From contig JAIWZP010000007.1 of assembly GCA_025201375.1 (NCBI GenBank), positions 744,001 through 808,000 of the forward strand: a DNA stretch of 64,000 bases. Reading direction: 5' to 3'. This document shows, piece after piece, positions 23,693-35,600 of this stretch (within the stretch, counting starts at the first letter, position 1; each line of letters starts with the position of its first letter). The position numbers and the translations under genes were made by a program. The DNA is from Gongronella butleri (taxonomy: Eukaryota > Mucoromycota > Mucoromycetes > Mucorales > Cunninghamellaceae). The notes beneath the pieces are model-generated. The model was not told the origin of the DNA, did not search any database, and was given only the letters and a program-made list of their open reading frames with translations.

Positions 23693-25575
23693 ATGATGGG
23701 TGCATCGCTCTCCTCTCAGCATTGTCAGCCAGCACCAGAGAATGTCTCCACCAAGGATGATGCTATGGAAATCGATGGTGTCGACGCCAAGCTCGCAAAT
23801 GACCTAATCTCCCCGCCTTTGCTTCCTTCCCCTGCTGCGGATGCGATGGACCTGGATCAATTGGATGCCGATGACGACCCAAGCGACTGTTTTTCGACAA
23901 GCTCGTCAGATGATGAAGACCAAGCGTACTTTGGCCGTTCTATCCAGGTTGGAGGCAAAATCTATGAGGTTGATACCGAGCCTCTCGACTCCAAGCATCC
24001 AAATGACCTGCTTTCACTGCCGACACTTCGTTCACGTTCCCCCATGGCAGCAATGGATGTGGATCCATTGCAAGTGGACGATGCAGCAAGCGATTCTGAC
24101 GGCAACTTGTCTGACAATGAAGATCGGGCGGAATTGGACGACGCTACGAATGATCTTCAAGAAGAGACGGTGCGAGCAATTACCGGAATCCTTGGTCAAG
24201 CTGTGAAAAGGATCACTGAGACTGCCAAGCGCCAGCTGCTTCAAAAACAAGGAAAATCACGTAAGAATTGACATGATTGCATCCATCTGTCGTGATCAAT
24301 GGCTCAATTGCTTTTTTTTTCTCTCTATCTCTATTTTTCTTTCTTTCTTTAGGAAACGACATCCCAGATATCCCTCTGGGCACTGTTACCAAGACTCTAA
24401 AGGAGATGGGCGACCTCAACCAGATACGGCATGAGAACGCCTTGGACGCCAAGTGGACTTCTGATACCTACCTTCGACTTGTCGCGTTCATGTCTGTGAT
24501 TCTTGGATTTTTGGAGGTCGTCATGTCGGAGTTGCTGCTAGCTGAAAGCGGGCAGGGTGATGTCAGAGAACCTCGCAAGGAAATTGACGCGTATCTACGT
24601 CTGTTTGCGCACAATGGCGACGTTATCAGCCGCAGCAAGGACGACTTCTCCTGGTACCATCGCAAAAACCGCAGCAACATTGTCGATTCGCTCAGAAAAA
24701 AGCTTAAAAGACGCCAAATCGCCATCGATGACATTGCCATTTTGGATCCGGTGCTGACGCGATCGTACACGCGCCATCTTTTGGTGCCAATTGCAAAGGA
24801 CCATCAACGCACTCATGGCCAGTTTTACACGCCTCAATCTGTGGTGAAATTTATGTGGGGACGCTGTTTCAAGGGCGCCACAAGTGACAGCAATATGCTC
24901 TCGGAGCCATTGCCGCGTGTTTTGGACCCTTGCATGGTAAGCCACGCAATTAAACGCGAGAATCATCCTCTGATTTTTTTTATTCATGTCTGCAGGGAAT
25001 TGGCTCTTTTTTAAGCGCGTATTTGGTTCACCTGATTGGTCTTGCGCGAGAAAACAAAGATTTCTGGAACAATGGCCCGCGTTTGCAATCATTCTTTATG
25101 CAACTGCCCAGCTCAATCTGGGGGATTGAAATTGATCCTTTTGCGTTCCGTCTTGGCAAGCACCTCATCATTGCGTACATGTTTCCAATTTATCTGCGGT
25201 GCATCACGCTTGGCGCCTCTTTTCACGGCAAAAAGCTCGATCGTCTTTGTCTGCTCTGCAACAACACGGTGCTTTTGACGCTGCCTGAAAACAAAAAACC
25301 GCACAAATGGGAGTATCAACAACTCATCAAGCTCCGTGACCCCAATTTGTTGACGTTTGACTTTGTGGTGACCAATCCTCCCTATCTGACGCGAGCCACT
25401 GGGAATTTCTCTAAATTCGAAGAAGAATTGGACCCCTCCAAGGACTTGGGACCCGCCATTCAAGCATACATCTTTTTTTTCTGGTTCTCGCTTATTCGTC
25501 TGCATCCAGAGAGAGGTCAGGCGTGTTTTATCGCCCCGAGCCACTGGACCTCGCTTGGCTTTGGCAAGCAATTCA

Positions 25576-25632
<57 letters not shown>

Positions 25633-27360
25633 ACGGCGCGACATTTAAGGCTAATTTTTCCTTTTTTTCTTAAAAAAAACAGACGCTGGGTTTGGGAGCA
25701 TTTCCAATTGCTGGAAGGCGTGGTGATCCCTGAAAAGCGTGTCTGGCCAACGGTCGCAATGGATTCGCTTATTGTACGCTTCCGCAAGCGTCAAGAAGGT
25801 GTTGCATGTCCGCCCTTTTTACTCGCCAGGCATCAAAATCGTATGGCCTTGTTGCCTGAGCTCTTGGACACCTATGCGCAAATTAAGCCCAACCATGACA
25901 ACCTTGGCGACCTGCCTCTGAATTTTACACTGACGCCGACCGACGACCCTCATTTGATCGCCAAACCGGAGTTGGGCGACTCGTACACGTCTAGGCTCCC
26001 AATGTCGTCGCACGCGAACCAAATTTTGCAATTGACCAGCCACCTTCCCAAGCTGACGCGTTCACCCGATGCGCCGCTTTTGTACCGCCGTGGCCCGTCT
26101 ACAAGTCCAATCTATGGCAATGTGGTGCGCACTGAGTGGGCACGTTCGTACTTTGGTGAAAAGGACTTTTTGAAGTACCTTCGCCCCATTTTTTACTGGA
26201 ATTGGAAGTCCCTGAAGGGTCCCACGGAGAGGCGGTGCACGAAGCGATCCGCGCTTGTCTATCGCAAAGGCATTGTGCCCGACGAATTGTACATGAACAG
26301 TGAAAGACTCTTTTGGCTGGACTACGACCCAGAGCGCCTCAAGTACAAGGAGACCAATCTTGCTGAGGCGTACACGAGATGGGCGCCACACAATGAATAC
26401 TCGGTGATCTTGGTGAACAGGCTGCAAGCACGCAAATTAAATTCAAAGTCGCGTCTCTACAAGTACCTGAAAGACGCGCGAGAAAAGCTCATTCCGCGCG
26501 TCAAGCGCAACATTGCCTGGCACAACACCCTCTACAACGGCTCCAACCATAAAAACAAGATCATTGCCCCCATCACCACCGCGTATTTTCCAAATTCGAC
26601 GCCGCGCCCTCGATTTTTCTTGGACCACGAGGGCATGGCCGTGTCGGCGCAATGCATGTACTTTTTGCTCAACCCGGACGCCAAATGCCAGCAACTTTTC
26701 CAAGCCATTGACACGGGAAAAAGCGCAGAGGAGGCGGCATACCTCTTTTTCCTTGGCGTGCTCAATTCCAACCTCAATGGCTTCTTCACAGCCACGTTTT
26801 GCCGCTTTGACTTTGCGGGCCGAATGCGATTCTACGAGCCGATGCTTGGTCAAATTCCCTATGCCGAGCCAACACCAGAGCACGCGCTTGCCATGGTTCT
26901 CCTTGTGGACGTTCAAATTTGCCTCCGCGAGCGCCTTTTTGCCCTTTTCAAGCGCCTGCCCGACAAGACGCATACCCCTCTACGTATCCAGATGCGTCGG
27001 TGCATGTGGAATGTCGATGACGATACAATTACCAGCATTGACACGCACATTCAGCTAAAAGATGAAATGCCGGCCACCAATGCCCTGGACCATGCCCTCA
27101 TCCAAGGCAGCGCCAAGGCTTCGACACGCATTATTCGCTTATTGATCGCGCAGTCGCTGATGCAGCACGCAATTGAACAAGTTACCTATGATTTGTACAA
27201 TATTTCTTGGGATTTGCGAATTGCGCTTGAAACAGAGCAAAAATTGACATTAACCAAGCAATGGGAACCGTGGCAGGAGAGGCTGCATCAAACGTCGCCC
27301 GTGCACCTTGTCGAGAGCATTCTCAAAGGCACCCTCACCGTCGATTTAGCCAACTTGTGA
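23693..27360 (+). CDS. Array copy 4: adenine-N6 DNA methyltransferase with recognition domain
   Basis: Exons 23693-24260, 24353-24936, 24996-25576 and 25683-27360; 1136 residues, intact. The N-terminal tail is long and acidic, with three related short motifs (AMEIDGVDA, AMDLDQLDADDD, AMDVDPLQVDD) and Ser/Asp runs that look like casein-kinase-2 targets. Core: GQFYTPQSVVKFMWGRCF, DPCM/GIGSFL (D381), IWGIEIDPFAFRLG, CNNTVLL, TNPPYLTR (N511-Y514). A phase-0 intron (24937-24995) splits the SAM-binding motif between DPCM and GIG; only copies 4 and 5 have it. The intron before the recognition half has about 52 consecutive A just inside the donor. Recognition part: LGVLNSNLNGFF, GQIPYAEPT, IEQVTYDLYNISWDLR. 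AATAAA at 27400. Confidence 0.85.
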
Positions 27361-27399
27361 TCTTTTTTCCTGTTTTTCTTTTTTTTTTTTTTTTTTTAC

Positions 27400-27405
27400 A
27401 ATAAA
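27400..27405 (+). terminator. Polyadenylation signal AATAAA, array copy 4
   Basis: Canonical hexamer 40 bases after the copy 4 stop, directly behind a long T run. Confidence 0.5.
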
Positions 27406-27795
27406 TCAACCTCTTTTTTCCATTTTTTTCACTCTCGGAGATGATGCAGAGTGTGAACAGCCCATTGCCAAGCACGACAATTAAAAAAAAAAGGGATCCA
27501 CATTGGCTCAGGGCAAGTCAAAAATTCGACAATTGTTAGTTTTGAACAGAGAACCACCAAATACAAACCTGTGTTGATGTTTTTTTTTACGCGAAAAAAG
27601 CAAGCGACGCTCTCATTTTTATTGTCCTTTGGATTTTCATGGCGCGTCGAATTGGGAAAAAAAATAAAAAAAGCGTCAATTTCATTGTCTTTGCAAAGCA
27701 ACAAATGATCGACGTATAAAAAGTAAAAGTTCACTTTTTTTTTCTCCCTTCTTTTTTTTCTTGTAACCTCACTTTTGCTTTTTTTTTCACGAGCT
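27406..27795. other. Spacer between array copies 4 and 5
   Basis: Holds no gene. A C/T-rich stretch (TTTTTTTTCTCCCTTCTTTTTTTTC, about 27737-27790) ends close to the copy 5 ATG and is the likely core promoter or leader. Confidence 0.4.
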
Positions 27796-30051
27796 ATGAC
27801 CGGTGCTTTGCCATCCAATTGCTCTTCTCCAACCCCAATGGATATTTCTGGCTCTTTTCCCAAGGACAATTTGCTGGATGCTGGTGTGGAGCCCATGGAC
27901 ATTGACCCGCTTGAGTCCACTGACGCGAATTCCACAACAACCGGCAGTGCGTCGCCGCCAATGCCATCCGCAATCCTTGGACCGCTTCAAACTGTTGGTG
28001 ATGATGATATCGTGGTCTTTGAACAAGAAACAATCTTCTCTGATGGCGAGGATCGTGGCTCAGGTGCTGATGACGGAGCTTGCGGTGCCGATGAACCCGG
28101 AATTGATGACGGAGACGCAGTGGCTGGCGATGATGAAATTGAGGTGGTTGCCAATGATGATGGCGACGCGACGGACGACACAACAAAGCTTCAAGGTCGC
28201 GATGAAAAGATCGCCAATGGCCTGATCAGCATCTTGAACGCCTTTTTAAAGGACCTGAAAAACAATGTTTTGAAGGACTTGCTGAAAAAACAGAAGAAAA
28301 AAGGTAAAAATCCAAAAACGACACTTTTGGGACTTTCCGTGTATTGATTGTCTTTTTTTTTTTATGAAAAATAGCCAAGGCCATTCCCGACATCCCTATG
28401 GACAAAATCAGCAATACTTTGTACCGCATGCAGCCCAAGAAGCTGGCCGATTCGGACGTTTTGGATCCTGTGTGGGCAGCCGACTGTTATTGTACAATGA
28501 TAGCGTTCATGGCTCTCTATAAAGCATTTTTGGAGGTGTTCCTGACGGATCTCGTGGCACAAGGGCCTGAAGATGACCCTGCTACTGCTGATATTGCTGC
28601 TGATGACGAAAACGTGCTTTTTGGTGCTGATGATCCTGGTGCTGATGCTGACGACGAGCGTGTTGCTGATGATGAAGATGACCTTGTTGCTGGTGATGAC
28701 GATGAGCTTGTTGCTGGTGATGATTCTGACGCTGAAGATGACGATGAGACTGTTTCTGGTGATGAACCTGGTGCAGATGATGCTGCTGGTGATGCAAATG
28801 CTGAGGCCACGGCGTCGTCGCCATCGCGCAAGACTGGTCCCTTGGTCAACGACGTCTTGCATCATTCTTCCAGAAATCAACGGGTTTCGTGCGAGACTGA
28901 TCCCTTGGTGAACGATTTTTTGCATCTTTTTGCCAAAAATCGACATGTTCTGAGTGACCCTGACGACCCGTTCACTTGGTTTTACGCCAAGCGCAGGGCC
29001 AGCATTGTCGCGCGGCTCTCTGGGCGCATTCGCAGAAAGTTTGGCACTGGATTTGCTTCTGTCAAGTATGCAGATACAATTTTGACGCGCTTTTACTCGG
29101 GCACGCTGCTGAAAGCTGTCGCATGGAGACATCAGAAGGATCTTGGCCAGTTTTACACGCCGCAATGCGTGGTGGACTTTATGTGGTGGCGCTGCTTTCG
29201 TGAGGACGGCAATGCTGATTTGCTCGCTCAAGATTTGCCCTTTGTTCTCGATCCTTGCATGGTAAGAAAACGCGATTGGACTCGAGGATCATCATCTAAT
29301 TGCTTTTTTTTTTCTGCGCGATAGGGAAATGGCTCATTTCTTTGCAGCTATCTCGTGCATTTGCTCGAATTTGTCCAAAAACGCGATGACTTGTGGAACA
29401 ATGGCGCCGCACTATGCTCCTTGTTTGCACGTTTGCCTGGCCACCTCTGGGGCGTGGAGCTGGACCCCTTTATCCATCGTCTTGGCAAGCTGAACGTGAT
29501 TTTGCATCTTTTTCCGTTTTTCAAAAAATGCGTGTCGCTTGGTGTTGCCATGGACCAAATCGAGGTGGAGCGACTGTGCTTACTTTGCAATGACACGTTA
29601 CTTTTGACACCGCCCGACGAGGAATTGCATCCATGGGAGCACCAGCAAGTGCTCAAGCTTCGCGATCCTGCGCTCCTCCAATTTGACTACATCGTGACCA
29701 ATCCACCCTACATGACGCGCCGGTCAGGCTTTTTCAAGGATCCCGACACAGAGCTCTACAATATGAACGAAATTGGTCAAGGATGTCCACAAATCTATGT
29801 CTATTTTATTTGGTTTGCTCTGAAGCGGCTGAATCAAGCGACTGGCCTGCTTTGTTTTATTACGCCTATTCAATGGTTGAGGACTTCTTGTGGCACAAGG
29901 CTCAGGTATAGAAAAAAAATCAGAAAGCGTGTGCTTGAGTCATTTCTCACTCTTTTTTTTTTTTTGCTGTTTTGCATTACAGACAACTCATTTGGAAAGA
30001 TTTTGTGATTTCTGATGGCTTTATGTTCGCGACACGCAAAATTTGGCCACA

Positions 30052-30096
<45 letters not shown>

Positions 30097-31815
30097 ACAC
30101 GGTCGAATTACGTTTGCTCACTTTTTTTTTCTATATCATAGATTTGCACCGACTCTCTTATATTTACGACGCGCAAACGTCAACAAGGCCAGCTGACTCC
30201 GCCCACCATCTTTGTGCAGGACAAGCATGCCAACAGCACAAAACCAAAGGAGTCCCTCAAAAAGTACTATTCCATTGTCAAGAACAATTTTCTCAATGCC
30301 CACGAGCTTGATTTGGTGTGCAAAGTGACACCAACGGACAACTTGAACTTGCTCTCCGAGTCCTGGACACAAGGCACGCTTGCTTGCCTCTTTCCCTCAT
30401 GTGCTAGTGCCGACCGACTGGACCAATTGACGCACAATCTCCCACGCCTCATTAACGGTCCTGATTCGCCTCTCTCCTGGTCGTCTGGGGCCACAATGAC
30501 ACCGATCTACGGCAGTATGGTCAGAACAGAATGGGCGCGCAGCCATTTCAAGCCCAAAGAGTTTGAAAAATTATTCACGCCGGCTTTTTACTGGAGTTGG
30601 AAGAAGATTGTCCCTGAATTCTGCGACAAGGCGCAGCAACTAGTACGCCGCCGGTCGCTTGGTCCTGTGGCTGCATCGTCATCCGACTCGAGTGATGCGG
30701 TGAACATCAGCTTGGACAAGGTGCATCTCGACAAGGATATGCTCTTTTGGAACAAGCGTGATCCTGCTCGTCTGACCAGGAAGCAGTGGTCCAATGCCGA
30801 GTCTTATGTTCCACTGCCGCCCAAGCCTGGCCAGGAGTTCTCTGCCCTCACGATTTGCAGAAAAGACATTCGAAGGCTGGGTCGCAAATCGCGCGTTTTT
30901 CAATACGTAAAAGATATGCGCGATGAGCTCCGGCCGCAGTCAAAGTGCCCGGTTTTGACGCCCAGCTTTTTCAACTGTGGAAGCAAGCTACGTTTCAAGA
31001 TTGTCCATCCCACCAGCCTTGGAGGTTATTTTATCAACTCATCGCCGCGCCCTCGCTTCTTTTTGGACGTGGATGGCCTGGCCGTCAGCAACCAGTGCTT
31101 TTACTTTACGTTGACCAAGAATGAAACGGTGCGCAAGCAGATCTTTGACCTGACGATGGAGGACAATGGCGATGACGCCGAGGAAACTGCGTATTTGTTC
31201 TTTTTGGGCCTTTGCAACTCGTCGGTCATGCGATTCTTGACCTATCAGCACTGCCGCTATGATGTGAATTGCCGCTTGCGATTCCACCAACGCAACCTGG
31301 CAAGAATCCCGTACGCGCCTCCGACAGCCATTCATGTTCAAGTTACGGCCAGATTGGTAGACATGCAGATGGAACTACGCAAACGCATCTTTGGCATGGT
31401 GAACACGCTCCCAGATGACACCACGTACGAGATTCTCAAAAAAGTTCGATTGCTCCGTTGGGATGTGGACGAACATCATGCCAATGTCGTCAACAAGCAC
31501 GTCAAAGTCGATGTTGACGCGCCCGTGGACACTGCTGTGGGCTTTGCTCTTTCCCAAGGCGGCGGAACGGCTGCTGAACGCCTTGTTCGTCTCTTGTCCG
31601 CTCAGTCGCTCATTCAGCACGCGATCGATCATGTGTTTTACGACCTTTACAAGGTGTCTGGGGAGCTTGCACTCAAGCTGGAAAGAGAGCAGCATATCCC
31701 ACTTATTGATCTGTGGATGACGTGGCAAGTGCGACTCCATGAATGCTCGCCGTTGCATCTGGCTATTGCCATCCTGGACTGCACGATGCCCGTGAATGCT
31801 CCCGGTGTCAATTAA
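27796..31815 (+). CDS. Array copy 5: adenine-N6 DNA methyltransferase with recognition domain and large acidic insert
   Basis: Exons 27796-28303, 28375-29261, 29325-29905, 29983-30052 and 30142-31815; 1239 residues, the longest copy and the only one with all four intron sites. The tail contains PMDISGS and PMDIDPLESTD. A roughly 100-residue Asp/Glu/Ala-rich insert (28563-28840) built from imperfect VAGDD/ADDE units interrupts the helical region. Core: GQFYTPQCVVDFMWWRCF, DPCM/GNGSFL (D462; Asn in place of Ile), LWGVELDPFIHRLG, CNDTLLL, TNPPYMTR (N591-Y594). Recognition part: LGLCNSSVMRFL, ARIPYAPPT, IDHVFYDLYKVSGEL. The last helix departs from the PWDLR of its sisters. ATG 27796 is the first in frame. 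Confidence 0.85.
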
Positions 31816-31869
31816 TCGCTTCCTTGAAAGCCCACAGGGCAATTTGCATTTAACAACACTGACTCTATG

Positions 31870-31875
31870 AATAAA
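31870..31875 (+). terminator. Polyadenylation signal AATAAA, array copy 5
   Basis: Canonical hexamer 55 bases after the copy 5 stop codon. Confidence 0.5.
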
Positions 31876-32661
31876 AATATGCAAACAACTGCAATGAAAA
31901 TAAAAAAAACGCTTTTTCGGCTCTGCCAAGGTTGCCCAAGTGGATAAGAAACAATGAACGAGTGCTTCTCTTTTCATTGGTAATTTTTTTCGTGATTTAT
32001 TCTTTAAGATTAATTAATGGTGAACAAGCGTTGAAATGGAGTAAATTGTGAATTTCTTGTTTGACCTGCGCAATGGCATAGTCGACCTCTGGCTTTTACT
32101 TTTTCTTCAGAAAAAAGGGAGCCAAAATTACATATTTAATCAAGCGGTCTTGCACCTAGCCTTGCTATGATGTCGCATTCACATTGCGGCGCTCGGATCA
32201 CTATTTAGAAAAAAAAAAAGTGGAAGGAGCTGCTTTGTACACGGCGCGTCAAATTTGGTGTTACAGTAGCACAAACGAGGAAAATTCATGCACGGTTTTG
32301 TGCGCCCCCAATTCAGTGCTTTTGTGTCGTCTCCCTTCTTTTTTTTTTCTTTTTTTTTTGTTCAAACAGTCAATATTTACGTTTAACTTTGCCTTGATCA
32401 TTCTCGCCATTTTTTTTTTTCGAGACAAGTCATGATTCCTAGAATGGCGAGCGATAATTGACCATTTCTACAAAAAAATCATGATTTTCATCGTTTCGCC
32501 ATGAATGAAAGAAAAACCACCAAAAAAAGGGAGGAAAAGGAGAAATGTTCGTATTCATTCTCATTGTTCCCCAAGACCCAGCATTAATTGGAGATCGGCA
32601 AACAATATAAATCGGAGATTGATGATGCTTTGGTTTTTTTTCCTGCTATTTTTTTTTATCC
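31876..32661. other. Spacer between array copies 5 and 6
   Basis: About 0.8 kb, the widest gap in the array. No gene or recognition/nuclease component is visible. Several T runs and a short inverted ATCATGATT-like motif (about 32430-32490) are present. Confidence 0.4.
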
Positions 32662-35600
32662 ATGAAGCGTCCGCTTTTGCTGACACAGTCTTTTACGCCA
32701 ATGTTCAGCACGTTTCATCATTATGATCCCATGGGCCCGGATGCTCCAGACTCTACACCAAACAGTTCCACTTTCTTGGAGGCAAACTCAGAGGTTTTGC
32801 CGGTTGCTAGCACTTCAATAGCCACCAATGCGCATGTTCTGCCGCCAACACCCATCGTTGCCCATGAATTTGGTGGTTTTCAGGACACGCATACAAGATC
32901 GGAGTACGTGGGACTTGTCATGGACGCCCTGAGACTCACGATGCAGACCGTCAAGAGCGAAGTCCATCAATCGATGCAAACCATTCAAATCAAGCAAGGT
33001 AATGAACCCACCGTGCGCAGATCCGACCGGGATGCTCACCTTGCTTGTTCCTTACTCCCATAGCTGGGGGGCTTCCCGCAGTGCTCATTGAAGCAATCAA
33101 GCCCTGTTTGTATCAAGTGAACAGAAAGCATAGCGATGCCGCGGTAAATTCGACCTTTATTGTCAATGCATACGCGTGGATGGTCGCGTTCATGTCCGTG
33201 TATCAGTCGCTGGCAGAGGTGATCTTCTGTGACCTGCTGTTTCAGGGATCACTATCGGATCAACGAGACGTCGAGGAGATGCACCAGGCATTCGACGCGT
33301 ATTTGCGCATTTTTGCTCCCGAAGACGCACTGTTCAGCCGCAGTGACGATCCTTTTACTTGGTTCCACGAAGCAAACCGCACGCACATTGTCCGCCTGCT
33401 TGTTCAAGACCTGCGCAACCAGCTAGAAATCGACTTTAACTCGTTCGAGCTTGTTGACACGATTTTGACGCAATTCTACTCGAGGCTACTTCTTGAGGAG
33501 CTTGCTGCTTGCCACCAGAAATCCTATGGTCAATTCTACACGCCCGACTCTGTGACGCGCTTTATGTGGGACCGGTGTTTTCAAGACGAAGAGGACACAA
33601 TACCTGCTGGACGACGTGTTCTTGACCCTTGCATGGGCATTGGATCGTTTCTGTGCACTTTTTTGCGACGCTTGGTTGGTCAGGCTCAGCAGCACTTGTG
33701 GAACGACGGCCCAGCTCTTCAATCGCTGCTCTCGGAATTGCCAAGCAACATCTGGGGCATTGACATTGATCCGTTTGCCTATCGCCTTGCCAAATTCAAC
33801 ATCCTTGTACACTTGACGCCGCTGTACCGCCGTTGCATGCAACTGGGCATTCAATTCGAGGAGAGTTCGCTTGACCGTCTCTGTCTGTTTCGCAATGACA
33901 CGCTCCGATTGCCTTTGCCCGACCCAGAAACGGATCCATGGGAGTTTGCCCAGATTCACAAGCTGCGCAACCCAGACCGCTTGACGTTTGACTACATTGT
34001 GATCAATCCGCCATACATGACGCGAAAATCGAACAGCCAGCCCGATTGGCGCCTACTTGCCAACGCTGCCGATTGCAAAGCGACGCAAGGCTACATCTCG
34101 TTTCTTCGGTTCTGTTACCCTCGGCTTAACCCGACCATAGGCCAATTGGCCTTTATTGTACCCCAGCAATGGCTCGTGCTTGCCTCAAACACGAATTTCA
34201 GGTAAAAAAAAAAAAAAAAAAAAAAGGCATTGATTGCTCATTTTGATTTTTTTTTATCTTTTTAGGGCCCGTCTGTGGACCGCGTGTGAGATTATTGAAA
34301 TGTTCCTCTTTCCCAAGCCCAAGGTGTGGCAAAATGTTGCGACGGATTCGCTGATTGTTCGCATGCGGCTGCGTCAGCCTGGCAAAGTTTGTCCTCCCGC
34401 TATGGTTTTAGACCACAAAAATGCCAGCAATACGCCGCTGGAGACAATGCTCTGGAATTACAGCCGTTTTGACGTGCATCGCGCGTCTTTGACGCCTGAG
34501 GTGCTTTTCAAGCTGACGCCCGTGGACAATGTGCTTCTCCTCGACTTTGGCTATGAAGATCACTCGTACGAATTTATGCTGCCCTGGTCGAATGTCACGG
34601 GTGAACTTGACGCTCTCACTCAGCATTTGCCGCGGCTGTGCCTGACCGAGGACGCGCCGCTCACATGGAATCGCGGCCCATCCATTTCGCCCGCGTATGG
34701 TCACATTGTGCGCGATTGTTGGGCACGCGCACAATTTAGCAATGAACATTATTCGCGGTTTGTGCGTCCGGCATTTTATTGGAATGGCAAAAAGATGGAG
34801 ATGTACAGAGGCAATTCGCGGCGTATGATGGCGCGCAATTCGGCGATTGCGGCGCTTTGCAGCGATGATGACGACGACAACAACAACCACAAGAAAGAAT
34901 TGATACTTGGCAAGGAGCGGGTCTTTTGGCAGGCGCGCGATCCGGAGCGAATGGCCGAAAAGGAGTCGTTTTGCGAGGCGTATTTGCGTCGCAAGCCCAA
35001 TTCCGAGTACGCTGTGATCATGATTGACAAGGATTCCGCGGAGGAGCAGCTGGACCCGAATTGCGCACTGGCCAAGTACTTGGACGATGTGTACTCGCAG
35101 CTCATGTATGCCGACAAGCAGTACATGTCGTCGCAGACCTTTGACAGGTGTGGTCACGATGTTGGGCCCAAATTGGTGCACCCGTCCATCTGTCAATTCA
35201 GCAAATCATGGCCGCGTCAGCGCTTCTTTTTGGACTGGGATAACCTTGCCTTGACCACGCAATGCATATACTTGACGCTTAGCGATGCCGACCGCGACCG
35301 CCGCCACGCCACCTTTGCGCCCCTGGCACACAATGCAAGCGACATGGCCGCCGTCGACAAGGTTGCCTTTTTGTATTTTCTTGGTTTGGTCAACTCAAGC
35401 TTGTTTCAGCACTTTTGCCTTCGGTTTTGCCGGTTTAATGGCAACAGCACCATGCATATGTTCAAGACCAGCATGAGCAAGGTCCCGTACGCGCCACCCA
35501 CGCGTGAGCACGCGCATGCCATGGTGCAGCTCGTGCAAATGCATATGGCGCTGCGCGAGCGCATTTACGCTGTGATTGAGCGCGTCCCTGTGAAGCCTGG

